DNA of 64,000 nt from Flavobacteriales bacterium UBA6772 (GCA_905181765.1 CAJIYW010000001.1:1-64000), one strand, 5' to 3'. Shown: positions 1-8,566, counted from the first letter of the stretch. Numbers and translations: made by a program. Notes: generated by a model not told the origin, from the sequence alone.

Positions 1-102
1 ACCATTACTATTTATACTTATTTAGTTTTTTCTTTTTTTTTCGACAAAATAGAACTATACTTGTATTATTAGTTCGATTAATTAATATAAAAATATAAAA
101 TA

Positions 103-1139
103 ATGAGAAAATTTAAATATTTTGGTGCGTATTTAATTCCTTTATTTGGTCTATTTACATTTAAATCTACCGGTATTTATGCTTTTTTTGGTTTGTTTTT
201 TTTATATGTTTTAGTTCCAATTTTAGAACAAATACTACCTCTTAGCTCTTATAATCTGAATAAGGCAGAAAAAGAATTAGCTAAAGATGATATTTCTTTG
301 ATCTAACCTTGTATTTATTAGTTCCATTGCATCTTTTTGTTATTTATAGTTTTTTAATTACAGTTTCTAGTGCTAATATATCTACCTTAGATTTAATAGC
401 ATGTGTGCTTATGATGGGTACAATTCTAGGTGTAAATGGCATCAATGTTGGGCATGAATTAGGTCATAAAATCAACCATCCGTTTAAAATGTTTTTAGCA
501 CATGTTATGCTAACTACTTCAATTCAAAATCATTTTGTAACGTATCATAATAGTGGCCATCATAGAGATGTTGGAACGCCAGAAGATTTTTCATCTGCTA
601 AACAAGGGGATAATTTTTATTATTTTGCTTTAAGATCTCAGATAGGAGGCTATTTTAAAACTTGGAAATTGGAGTCTAAAAGATTAACAGCTCTTGGAAA
701 GAATAAATTCATAAATCCAATGATTATCTATACGTTAATCCCTCTGCTATTTCTTACTACAATTTATTTTTTCTTTAATTTTAATACGATGCTAATTTAT
801 GGTATTACTGGTATTTATGGGATTTCCGTCTTAGAGGCTCAAAATTATTTTGCCCATTACGGTTTAAGAAGAAAAAAACAAGAAAATGGAAGGTATGAAA
901 GAGTACAACCTAAGCATTCTTGGAATTCAGATCATTTAATTGGAAGAGTGTTGTTGTTCGAGTTAACAAGACATTCAGATCATCATCATATGGGTGCAAA
1001 GCCTTTTCACCTTCTTGAATCAAAAAAAGATAGCCCTTTGTTACCTTATGGTTATCCAATGATGTTAATGCTGTCTTATTTTCCTTTTATTTTTAAACCA
1101 ATAATGAAAAAACACTTGAAGCTTTATGGTATAAAATAA
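103..1139 (+). CDS. AlkB-like alkane 1-monooxygenase (single frameshift)
   Basis: Integral-membrane non-haem di-iron monooxygenase of the AlkB/fatty-acid-desaturase superfamily, expected to hydroxylate terminal carbons of alkyl chains. All four histidine clusters are visible: HELGHK (about residue 120 of the restored protein), HNSGHH followed by RDVGTPED, a HYGLRR box, and RHSDHHH near residue 290. Hydrophobic helices lie between them. The frame starting at 103 stops at 306 and the rest of the protein is open in another frame. Joining them near 292-294 (one T short in a T run) gives DDIFFDLTLYLL and a protein of about 345 residues, a little short for AlkB. The third His box lacks the usual Glu. 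Real substrate unknown; the first 67 residues have no start problem (ATG at 103). Confidence 0.85.
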
Positions 1140-1237
1140 AAAAATCTTGTATTTCGGGTTATAGGTCGACTATTAATCACCATTTCGAAAAAACGTATTT
1201 CTTAAGATAAGTTTTAATTTTTTTTATATCTCTATTT

Positions 1238-2305
1238 TTACATCTGAGTATCAAAAATCATTGGGAATTCCTTTGGAATATCATCTAATGATTCCCCTAA
1301 ATTCTGTCTCAAATCAATTTCTATTCCGCGAGAAATAGTAGAAATAGGAACATCATTTGCAGAACCTTCAAACGGATTTTCTCCGGTTCTACCAATTTTT
1401 TCCATTGTGTGAAATATCCAAGCTACAATAACATAAAAAGGAATAGAAAACCAAATAAAAAGAGACCCAACAGTGGGGTGTGTGAGACTCATTTCTTGTC
1501 CTATTTCACCAAATTGTGGAACAAGCCCTAAAGGCAATAGTAATACAAAAATCCACATAAAATAATGATTTAAAGTAGCAAATTGTCTTGGATACGGGAA
1601 GTTTTTAATCCGCTCAGATTTACCCTGTAAGGTAAACATCTCTTTTAAAACGCCTTCTAATTCTAAAAAAGAAAACTCCCAAAGAATTCCTTTTTCTTTT
1701 AGTTCTTTGAGGTGGTGAGATTGCAAATAAAGTAATGCGGTTTGCTTATTTTTTTTGCTCATTGTATAGTCTAAATCTTGTTTTGAAAGATAAGGTTTCA
1801 TATCATCTAAGACATTGGAACTCCATTCAGGGGGCGCAAAACCAATCTTTTTAATTAATTCTTTATTTGCTTTTTCGTGTATTACAGTTTCCCAAGGTTT
1901 AGACGCTCTCATAGCGTGTCTTAAAGCTGTCATCCAAGCAATATGTCTATAGGTTAGTGTTTTTATTTCTTTTTGTAATTCTTTTTTTGAAAGTTTTTCT
2001 GTAGCATGTTCATTACTAATCATATCTTGAACAAACATTCCAAAAGTTTTAGAATTATTTACAATACCTCCCCATATTTGTCTAGCCTCCCATATTCTTC
2101 CGTATGCAGAGTTATTCTGAAAACCAATTACAAAAGAAACAGCAGTGCCTATTAATGCCAATGGTGTCCAAGGTATTTTTAGCCATTCTAAATCTAAAAA
2201 ATAGTAAAGGCCTACAAATAATGTAATTATAGTTATAAATAAAAAGGTCTCGTAACGAGTCCATTTTAACATAGTCTTAATGTTATATACTTTTTTTGTG
2301 TACAT
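1238..2305 (-). CDS. Bestrophin-like / UPF0187 family anion channel
   Basis: 355-residue membrane protein of the bestrophin (YneE/UPF0187) family, bacterial relatives of the Ca-activated chloride channels. Visible features are two N-terminal transmembrane segments (about residues 20-45 and 48-65), the family-typical stretch around NNSAYGRIWEARQIWGGIVN after the second helix, a soluble helical middle, and a second pair of helices around residues 240-305 followed by the conserved NPFEGSANDVP. Length is normal. It stands alone on the minus strand between the AlkB-like gene (convergent) and a DUF6090 gene. Ion selectivity cannot be read from sequence. Confidence 0.85.
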   Translation of the reverse strand: MYTKKVYNIKTMLKWTRYETFLFITIITLFVGLYYFLDLEWLKIPWTPLALIGTAVSFVIGFQNNSAYGRIWEARQIWGGIVNNSKTFGMFVQDMISNEHATEKLSKKELQKEIKTLTYRHIAWMTALRHAMRASKPWETVIHEKANKELIKKIGFAPPEWSSNVLDDMKPYLSKQDLDYTMSKKNKQTALLYLQSHHLKELKEKGILWEFSFLELEGVLKEMFTLQGKSERIKNFPYPRQFATLNHYFMWIFVLLLPLGLVPQFGEIGQEMSLTHPTVGSLFIWFSIPFYVIVAWIFHTMEKIGRTGENPFEGSANDVPISTISRGIEIDLRQNLGESLDDIPKEFPMIFDTQM

Positions 2306-2427
2306 CTGTTAAAGGTTTTAAAGCACGAGAATTTCGATTTTCTACTTGGTTTGTTAATTGTTTTAAGTAGCTAATTTACTAAGTAGGCGAGAGCAAGCAA
2401 TTACTTATAGTCATTGTTGTACTTTCG

Positions 2428-3165
2428 TTATTCTTCTATTTTGTTTGTTATTAATATGATGGCATTGTCAATTTCTTTTAATAGCCCTCTTAGACTTTTG
2501 ATGAACCATTTTTCATTCTCAGATTTATAGAGATGATAGGCATCAAGTTTGATATACATTTGCTGTTCTCTTTGTTGGTTAGAAATAACTCTAAGTAATT
2601 CTTTTTGATTACTTAACCTAGATCCAAAACCGTAACCATCCATTAATACTTCCTTAAATATAGCGAAATAGCTATTTTTGTATGTTTGAAATGTTGTTTT
2701 TAGAACTTCTTTTGATGTATTATAGTTCGTAAGATAATTTGCTATATCAGGGTCTAGAAGTTTTGTCTCTCCATTACTAATCAGCGATTTAATCGTTGCA
2801 TTTTGGAATTCAAAAGGATGATTGTCATTCCTGATTTTTATAAGATTTTGTATTATCACGACCACCGGTAAATTAGGCTCTTTAAATGTTTCGGTATAAA
2901 TATTATAATTTGTTATTGACGAGTCTATTCTTTTAATTACCTTTTCAACGTCCTTATTATCATCTTTTAGATTCACTAAAATTTGTTTGTAATAGTCTTG
3001 CCTTAGCTTGTGTAACTTTCGTTCTTCATTATAGTTGTTAATTTGAAGTGCAATAAGAATACCGATAACGACAAGGACTGTTTCTCCAATCGCATATTTA
3101 ATATAATTTCCTATTTTTCCTTCTGTAAGTGAATTTTGTCTATTTTTTCTAAAGATTTTTATCAT
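2428..3165 (-). CDS. DUF6090 family membrane-anchored protein
   Basis: 245 residues. The N-terminus carries the short basic leader (IKIFRKNRQ), a Y-AIGE motif and one strongly hydrophobic helix (about residues 25-45, VLVVIGILIALQINN) that I recognise as the DUF6090 signature of Flavobacteriia. The rest is a charged, helical region probably in the periplasm. Function is unknown for the family. The ATG at 3163-3165 lies only 3 bases from an inverted-repeat-bounded element (3169-3553), so its promoter is inside or replaced by that element. Confidence 0.75.
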   Translation of the reverse strand: MIKIFRKNRQNSLTEGKIGNYIKYAIGETVLVVIGILIALQINNYNEERKLHKLRQDYYKQILVNLKDDNKDVEKVIKRIDSSITNYNIYTETFKEPNLPVVVIIQNLIKIRNDNHPFEFQNATIKSLISNGETKLLDPDIANYLTNYNTSKEVLKTTFQTYKNSYFAIFKEVLMDGYGFGSRLSNQKELLRVISNQQREQQMYIKLDAYHLYKSENEKWFIKSLRGLLKEIDNAIILITNKIEE

Positions 3166-3168
3166 TAG

Positions 3169-3553
3169 TTATTGCTTGGTTATAATGAAGTACAACGGCT
3201 TATACAGAGCACAAAGTTTTAGTCTACGGTTCTTTGTTTCCAGATAACAGGAGCTTTTCTGCCTTTTCTCCCTTATTTAAACGGCTTTAAATACATGTGT
3301 TCGTGCATGTGATATCTTTCACAGTATTTTTAATGAATGTAAACATGTAACAGAGAATTTTGTATTTAATTCAGTTCAAAAAGTAGTGATAAACGGTCAA
3401 TTACAGCATGGCTGTTTTTTGATTATTTAATGTTTAGCAAAGAGTAGTGTGTAAGATTAGGTGCATTTTTTATGCACAAGTGTTGCTGAATAAAATAGGA
3501 GGTAAGAGCAGTAGTTTGGGGTCTTTGGGAAGTACGTTAAAACCAAGCAATAA
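3169..3553. repeat. Candidate terminal-inverted-repeat element (MITE-like)
   Basis: A non-coding stretch bounded by a perfect 13-base inverted repeat, TTATTGCTTGGTT at 3169-3181 and AACCAAGCAATAA at 3541-3553. Similarity continues inward: TTATTGCTTGGTTATAATG on the left against TTATTGCTTGGTTTTAACG read from the right, both followed by GTAC. No open frame inside. No target duplication is obvious at the flanks. It occupies the whole spacer between the DUF6090 gene and the next minus-strand gene. It could be a MITE-like element, or an oversized attC-like hairpin, since it also holds TACAACG and CGTTAAAA at its ends. Confidence 0.4.
3240..3505 (+). repeat. Diverged intergenic repeat, copy A
   Basis: Non-coding segment clearly related, in the same orientation, to 9460-9740. 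Matching landmarks in order are AACAGGAGCTTTTCTGCC (AACAGGAACTTTTCTTCC in the other copy), AAACATGTAACAGAGAATTTT (AAACATGTAATAGAATATTTT), TTAATTCAGTTCAAAAAGT, AAACGGTCAATT (AAAGATCAATT), and AGTGTGTAAGATTAGGTGCA (AGTGTGCAAGATTAGTTCCA) near the end, then TTGAATAAAA. The copies differ by many substitutions and small indels, so duplication is old. Confidence 0.6.
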
Positions 3554-3579
3554 ATTATATAGGTTGTTGGTAGTGGTTT

Positions 3580-4188
3580 TTATTCTTTAAATCGTTTACA
3601 ATTCAATTTTTGATTCGCTTTATTTCTCACTTTTTTTGTAATTCCATTTTCTGTAAACTTCAATATTATTTCTCTTGTTATTTCGTTAGAATCTAATATG
3701 TGATTTTGAATTTTAGCACTTCCTTTTTCCAATATATTTTTGATTAACTCTATTGATATTCCGTTTTCTTTTAGTTTTAAACGATAAGATTCTGAAAGCT
3801 CATCTATAACTCCTCTTCTTTTGGTTATTCTTGGGTCTTCGAAAACAGGTAAAGTCCGCAATAATTCTTCTAGTTTATCTACAAGTATTAACCTTGACTT
3901 TGTAGCAAAAGTTAAAAATGGATTTTCCCAATTCGGTTCAGTATCAAATTCGTTGGTTTTTGAGTTAAAATTTTCTACAAAATTTAAAACTTGTATCTGA
4001 TATTCGCCATTGATATCTAATTCAGGTCGCCATTGTACGTCAATTAGTTTTAATCGTATATTGTTTCGTAACATTAATAAACTAGAACCATCAAAATAAG
4101 GTTCGTAACCTAATATTGGATCAATTTCATAAAGTTGATTATAGCTTACTTGCCAATCTGCTTCAATTCTAAGTGGTTGAAGGTTCAT
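3580..4188 (-). CDS. Hypothetical protein
   Basis: 202-residue soluble protein that I do not recognise. No signal peptide or transmembrane segment. It begins with an acidic, aromatic-rich region (YEIDPILGYEPYFDGSS) containing alternating hydrophobic residues suggestive of beta strands, and ends in a basic, helical tail (KKVRNKANQKLNCK). It sits between two inverted-repeat structures (3169-3553 and 4225-4354) on the same strand as the other scraps of this region, which would fit a cassette-borne gene. The frame is intact, unlike its upstream neighbours. Confidence 0.6.
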   Translation of the reverse strand: MNLQPLRIEADWQVSYNQLYEIDPILGYEPYFDGSSLLMLRNNIRLKLIDVQWRPELDINGEYQIQVLNFVENFNSKTNEFDTEPNWENPFLTFATKSRLILVDKLEELLRTLPVFEDPRITKRRGVIDELSESYRLKLKENGISIELIKNILEKGSAKIQNHILDSNEITREIILKFTENGITKKVRNKANQKLNCKRFKE

Positions 4189-4224
4189 TTTTAAATTCTA
4201 GAGTTTGAGTTAGTCAAATTACTG

Positions 4225-4354
4225 GCAACGTGTTTGTACAAGATTTTTTGCGGTGGTTAAGCACTAAAGTTAATAAATATTAACTGAATAGAAAGTCCGC
4301 GAGGACTTTCCTAAATAAGCCAGAACTAAAGCAATTAATTTTGTACGGTGTTAG
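4225..4354. other. attC-like nested inverted repeat
   Basis: Folded structure between two minus-strand genes. Outer arms GCAACGTGTTTGTACAA (4225-4241) and TTTTGTACGGTGTTAGC (4338-4354) pair imperfectly and end in GCAAC and GTTAGC, resembling the R boxes of integron attC sites. Inside are AGTTAAT/ATTAACT (4268-4274/4279-4285) and a perfect 8-bp stem GAAAGTCC-GCGA-GGACTTTC (4291-4310). I recall similar ACAACG...CGTGTTAGC spacers in many flavobacterial genomes. No integrase is in the window, so the attC reading is an inference. Confidence 0.35.
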
Positions 4355-4365
4355 CTCACGTTTAT

Positions 4366-4530
4366 TCAGCGCATTCCTTTCGTAAATGGGTTATTCGTTT
4401 TAGTATAATTGTCTACTGAAATAGAAATCTCTCGTAATCTTAATTTATCTTCATTGTTTTTAATATCCATTGTATGTTGAGAGTGAATGTGTCCAATTAA
4501 AGTGTCACTATTATTTTTAACTGCTCCAAA
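4366..4530 (-). pseudogene. C-terminal scrap of a calcineurin-like phosphoesterase
   Basis: About 54 codons are open on the minus strand and end in TGA at 4366-4368. They contain LIGHIHSQHTM followed by LREISISVDNY and NNPFTKG. A GH-H motif followed by a VDNY segment near the C-terminus is the pattern of small metallophosphoesterases (last metal-binding histidines plus the closing strand). No start and no upstream catalytic motifs (D-H, GNHD) are present, so this is a remnant. The identification rests on a short stretch only. Confidence 0.35.
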
Positions 4531-4557
4531 CTATTTGTTTTTTGATATAATTTTGGT

Positions 4558-4780
4558 TTATCCCTTTTTAAGACAGCAGAGTCTCAAAAATTCTTCAACT
4601 TTAGTTTTATTTGTTTTTTTAATTTTATATATAAATACATCGGAAGTTATCTAATATAGAATAAGGTTTTATATACATTATATCCTCTTTTTTTTCAAAA
4701 AGAAGATATAAACCTTTTTTTGTTTGACAGGAAACAAGAGAACTAAGGGCTAAGAGAAGTAATATTGTTAACTTTTTCAT
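4558..4780 (-). pseudogene. Small lipoprotein gene, frameshifted
   Basis: Starting at the ATG at 4778-4780, the minus strand encodes a short lipoprotein with a good signal sequence: MKKLTILLLLALSSLVSC, lipobox LVSC with Cys at 18. The frame closes at 4625 after 51 residues. A shift near 4640 would continue into KIKKTNKTKVEEFLRLCC and stop at 4558, giving about 74 residues. Not recognised. It follows the next lipoprotein gene after 18 bases, so the two were probably co-transcribed. Confidence 0.45.
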
Positions 4781-4798
4781 TATTCACAAGTATTAGCA

Positions 4799-5283
4799 TT
4801 AGTTATTTTTTTCCCATTTGCTTTTAATTTCTTCTACGTTTGAATTCTTAAATCTATTAGGATCATTTACAATATAATCCCAAAATATATCTTTACCCAC
4901 AGATTGATAAAAAGATTCTTTTGTATAACCATCTGTTCCTAACATATAATCATGGAATCTATCATAATTCTCTGGGAAAAGTTTATGAATTGCTTCTGTA
5001 CCTTTAGCTATTTCACTTACATAATTACTCCAAATAAATTCATGTTGTAATTCTTTCTTTCTGTATTTATTATAACATGCAGCTAATTTTCCAATTTCAG
5101 AGTCTTCATTTGCAAATTCATTTAATTTATTTAATTCTCCTATAGATTTTACTAATTCAAATAATTTCTTTGACAGATTCGTTTTTAACAGCAGTTTGTG
5201 TTATTTCAGTATTTCCTGTTTGTTAAATAAATGACAAAAGAAAACATTAATAAAAAAATTGAAGTCAGTTTTATTTTATTCAT
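4799..5283 (-). pseudogene. Secreted protein of unknown function, two frameshifts
   Basis: ATG at 5281-5283 begins a signal-peptide-like stretch (MNKIKLTSIFLLMFSFVI). The frame then has to shift near 5220 to read TGNTEITQTAVKNESVKEII, and again near 5175 to enter an open stretch of about 100 codons that contains ELVKSIGELNKLNEFANED, LAACYNKYRKKELQHEF and HKLFPENYDRFHDYM and ends at TAA 4799-4801. The restored product is about 160 residues, exported and probably helical. Not recognised. Decay or sequence error cannot be separated here. Confidence 0.5.
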
Positions 5284-5344
5284 TTAATTTTTTTAGTTTT
5301 GAGTGCGTTCAGCATTGAATATAAAGGTCTAGTGGCTAAAAGAT

Positions 5345-5503
5345 GGTATGATTGCTCCGACAATTGGTTATCAAGAATATGATCCAAATTGTGACTTAGA
5401 TGTTGTTCCAAATGAGGCCAGACAGCAAAAGGTAAATGCAGTAATTAGTAATGCATTTGCATTTGGTGGATTAAATGCAGTAATTGCCCTTAGCTCAATT
5501 TAG
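5345..5503 (+). pseudogene. C-terminal fragment of a beta-ketoacyl-ACP synthase (FabF-like)
   Basis: Plus-strand frame ending in TAG at 5501-5503 reads APTIGYQEYDPNCDLDVVP, then NEARQQKVNAVISNAFAFGG and LNAVIAL. This is the closing part of KAS II-type condensing enzymes, where a D-P-x-C-D-LD-VP-NEAR segment precedes the SN-FGFGG-N loop. Nothing upstream encodes the catalytic Cys or first His, so only the last 50 residues or so remain. Wording of the loop (SNAFAFGGLNAV) is closer to aryl-polyene/flexirubin KAS than to housekeeping FabF. Its stop codon abuts the 3' end of the nuclease relic on the other strand. Confidence 0.65.
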
Positions 5504-7203
5504 TTATTGCGAAGGTTGTGGCACTGAATTCCAAGCGGCGGTAAATCCCTTTAGAGATAATTTTAATTCAAAAGGTTCATTTGGAGTAGCAATTGATACA
5601 ACATATACTTTACCGTTAGCCCCTTTTTTGTCGCTAAATCAATGTATGATTTCATTTGTCGAGTTACAGAACTAAATTTATTATATCCGCTTTCTTTTAT
5701 TGTTTTACATTCAATAATTATCAAACCATCATCACCCTTTTAAAACAAGGTCAATTTTGTGGATGATGCTTTTACGAAATACCACATTAATTAAATCCAA
5801 GTTTCTCAAATACTGCTTGTGTAACATCCTCGAATTTTAATCCTAATTCTGCTCCTAATCTATTTTGATAGTTTGCTTTCTCATATACGTTAATTTTCTA
5901 AATCCTATATTTTCGTAATTCTCTATAAATAAATTATCAGCATCTTTATAACCATCGAGTATATTTAGAACTGAAGTATCTAATAAATTAATAAGTAAGT
6001 TTTACAAAATTCTAAAAGGTCCTTTTTTTCGATTATATCAAGAATATCTCTTGGCTTGATATTGAAATCTAATAGATATTCACTTTTTAAAACAAATTCG
6101 TCTTTCATTTCAAATTCTGAACGAATTGCCTTATTAAGCTTTGGGTACGTTTCGTTTAAATCAGTTAATAACTGACCGTAACCATCAATTGATATTCCAA
6201 CTTTTTCATCTTTTTCGATTTCGTCAAAATATGCAATTAAGTTTCCCACTTTTTCTTCAAGAGTTGTGATCTTTAACAAATCCTTGCCCTAACAAACTAA
6301 TTTCATTTACAAACTTTTTCATTCGACCATCGACCATTTTTTCAATTATAGCTTCTGGCTTACCACTTTCTCGTGCTTGTGTTATTACAATATCACGTTC
6401 TTTCTCTAATAATTCAGCTGGTAACTCTGCTGCCGAAATAGCTTGCGGTTCTCTTAATAATTTCAAAAATCTGCGGTAAAATTTATCCGCAACTTGTTTT
6501 TTGCGAATTTTTCGCAAAACTCGCACAACTTCATCTGCAACATAAACTTGTCTGTTTTTCTTTGAATAGAAAATAAGACCAATTGCTTTCAAATCGTTAA
6601 TTACTTGCTCAATTTCCAATTTAACGGGTGGAATAACAATGTAATTGATTAATTTAATTTCTTCCTGTGATAATTTAAGTTCGCTTGATAAAGTTAACAA
6701 AATTGATAATTCATCGTTTGTTATTTTGGTATCTCGATTACTTACATTATCGTTAAAATAAGCTGTGTTTACACAAGCTTTATAAATTAAATAATCACGC
6801 TTCCTTTGAATGTCAATTTCTAATTTCTCGCTTTCAAGTTGTTTAATTAATTCGTTGGTTTTCTTTTTTAAACTCTTAATTTCTTTTTCGTAGAGATATA
6901 CAAACCAATCCTCTTTAATTAGATTATGTCCATCTCGGATAATTATATCAATTAAGATGTCAAGTTGAGAAGTTGTTGCTACAAATTCTTGTTTTATCAC
7001 ATCTGTAAATTCGTTTGTGATAAGGTTAAAGACTTTTGAAATATTAATATTATCAATGCCCTTCAGGTTATTATTATTTTCCGATAGAATTTGGTTAGTT
7101 TTGATGGAATATTCTCTTCTTTTGAAATTATATTATCGATAATTTTGTTGATGAATATATTGCTGGTCGTACACATTATCCAATATTTTTTCTAATTTCA
7201 TAG
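5504..7203 (-). pseudogene. Restriction-type PD-(D/E)XK nuclease gene, multiple frameshifts, with EF-Ts-like segment
   Basis: One gene of about 560 codons, cut by at least five frameshifts, can be followed on the minus strand from ATG 7201-7203. Pieces in order: [30 protein letters not shown]; a 247-codon helical part (7000-6257) with [19 protein letters not shown] and [14 protein letters not shown]; then [20 protein letters not shown] (6279-5980); YKDADNLFIENYENIGFRKL; GAELGLKFEDVTQAVFEKLG; and a nuclease core KIDLVLKGDDGLIIIECKTI, the D...ExK signature of PD-(D/E)XK enzymes. Residues encoded by about 6265-6440 instead match translation factor EF-Ts ([37 protein letters not shown]). Expected role when intact: DNA cleavage in defence. 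See findings. Confidence 0.55.
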
Positions 7204-7240
7204 TTCTTTCCTTTTTATTTTTGTTGTTGATTTCAGCTGT

Positions 7241-7342
7241 TATCTAACGACTTGGCTATGCGTAGTGCGGGATTTGAAAAGAGGAGTTTTCAAATTTGCA
7301 CTTAGCCAAGAGTTTATATTTTGTTTTAATTTTTCGTTATCT
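7241..7342. other. attC-like imperfect inverted repeat
   Basis: Just upstream of the nuclease gene. TATCTAACG (7241-7249) and CGTTATCT (7335-7342) form outer boxes. Inside, CTTGGCTA (7251-7258) pairs with TAGCCAAG (7303-7310), GTGC with GCAC, and TTTGAAAA (7273-7280) with TTTTCAAA (7287-7294), leaving a GAGGAG loop. The arrangement of two box pairs and a mispaired stem resembles an integron attC site. No nearby integrase, so functional status is inferred. Confidence 0.4.
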
Positions 7343-7370
7343 AAAGCCAAATCAAAAGATTTGGCTTTAG
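7341..7370. repeat. Perfect 13-bp hairpin
   Basis: CTAAAGCCAAATC (7341-7353), loop AAAA, GATTTGGCTTTAG (7358-7370). Flanked by TTTTAAT on the left and ATTAAAA on the right, which could extend pairing after a bulge. No T-tract, so not a typical terminator. First of several hairpins in the 7204-7700 spacer: GGGTT/AACCC (7387-7391/7401-7405) and GCTTGT/ACAAGC (7418-7423/7428-7433) follow. The 16-mer TTAAGTACCAAAACCC (7390-7405) recurs with two changes at 7545-7560. Confidence 0.6.
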
Positions 7371-7529
7371 ATTAAAACTAAACTTTGGGTTAAGTACCAA
7401 AACCCGTATTATCTTGGGCTTGTAATAACAAGCTAAAATTAAGTAGTACAAAAAGAAGGCTTTTTTTTATCATCTTTTTTAGTTCAAGCGATGTGTTTTC
7501 TTAGAATAAAACACAAGCCTTAGCAGAAG

Positions 7530-7567
7530 AAAAATAGCGGATTTTTAAGTACTAAAACCGCTATTTT
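7530..7567 (-). terminator. Probable terminator of the mscS/lipoprotein transcription unit
   Basis: AAAAATAGCGG (about 7530-7540) pairs perfectly with CCGCTATTTTT (7558-7567/8), 17-base loop, A/T tracts on both sides so it could act in both directions. ACAAGCCT before and AGGCCTTGT after the stem extend the pairing. It lies about 130 bases past the stop of the MscS gene, the only intact gene reading toward it. Confidence 0.45.
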
Positions 7568-7700
7568 TATAGGCCTTGTTGTAGCATTTTTTTATGATTT
7601 AAAATGCTTCAATATTAGGTTTCATTGTATGTAAAGAGTCTTTTTTACTGTATGCTGTTTTAGGCTTTCTAAACACAAATTTCGCAAAGTAGCAAGCCTA

Positions 7701-8522
7701 TTATTGTACCTCTTTTTTATGTACATGTACATCCATTTGTGGATACGGAATATTTAATCCTTCTTGGTCAAACACCTGGTATACATTTTTGTTCATGTCA
7801 AAAAATACGCCCCAATAATCTTCAGCTTTCACCCATGCTCTCACAGTAAGGTTCACAGAACTGTCGGCTAATTCAGAAACAGCAACAAACACAGCTGGTT
7901 TTTTTAAAATACGACTGTCTTGCTTACAAAGCTCTCTAATTACTTCTTCTGCCTTTACAATATCATCACCATAGCCTATTCCAATAGTCCAGTCCACCCT
8001 TCTTCGTTTTTCTGTTGAATAGTTTGTCATTGCAGCGTTAGACAATCCTGCATTCGGAATAATGATTGTTTTATTATCAGGGGTCTTTAATATGGTATTG
8101 AAAATTTGAATTTCACTTACGCTTCCCAAATATCCTTGTGCATCAATTAGATCACCAACTTTAAAAGGTTTAAAAATTAATAACATAACTCCACCTGCAA
8201 AATTCTGCAAAGTGCCTGATAGTGCCATACCAACAGCCAAACCAACTGCACCTAAAAGTGCTATAAAGGAGGTCATCTCAACACCAAGCATTCCCAATAC
8301 ACTTATAATAAGCATTACCTTTAGAAGTGCTCCTATAATTCCTTTAAGAAAGGGCTTTAATGATTGGTCTATATTTCCTTTTTCTAGTATGCTACCGAAC
8401 CCTTTTTTAAGTCCCTGAATAATCCAACTACCCAGTATCCAAACTACAATGGCACCTATTAGTTTTGGTCCAAATTCTGTAGTGATTTCAATAATTTGAT
8501 TTAAGATTTGTTCTGTGTTCAT
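7701..8522 (-). CDS. Small-conductance mechanosensitive channel (MscS family)
   Basis: 273-residue MscS-type channel that releases solutes on hypo-osmotic shock. Three N-terminal hydrophobic helices are visible (about residues 15-35, 55-80, 85-110). The third is the Gly/Ala-rich pore helix (GAVGLAVGMALSGTLQNFAGG), followed by the conserved FKPFKVGDLI of the beta domain and a C-terminal alpha/beta domain ending near VHVHKKE. Length fits the minimal MscS architecture. The lipoprotein gene 44 bases upstream reads the same way and may share a transcript. Confidence 0.92.
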   Translation of the reverse strand: MNTEQILNQIIEITTEFGPKLIGAIVVWILGSWIIQGLKKGFGSILEKGNIDQSLKPFLKGIIGALLKVMLIISVLGMLGVEMTSFIALLGAVGLAVGMALSGTLQNFAGGVMLLIFKPFKVGDLIDAQGYLGSVSEIQIFNTILKTPDNKTIIIPNAGLSNAAMTNYSTEKRRRVDWTIGIGYGDDIVKAEEVIRELCKQDSRILKKPAVFVAVSELADSSVNLTVRAWVKAEDYWGVFFDMNKNVYQVFDQEGLNIPYPQMDVHVHKKEVQ

Positions 8523-8566
8523 TTTAATTTTTTTTTAATTTAAAAGAGTCTGTTTTAGATTCTTTG

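Noticed and set aside
3580-4188. Toxin-antitoxin or defence assignment for the 202-residue protein
   Set aside because: No recognised catalytic motif and no partner gene; context alone is not enough.
5484-5675. 63-codon plus-strand open frame after the KAS fragment
   Set aside because: It overlaps the KAS fragment in another frame and runs antisense to the nuclease relic, whose minus-strand sequence makes biological sense.
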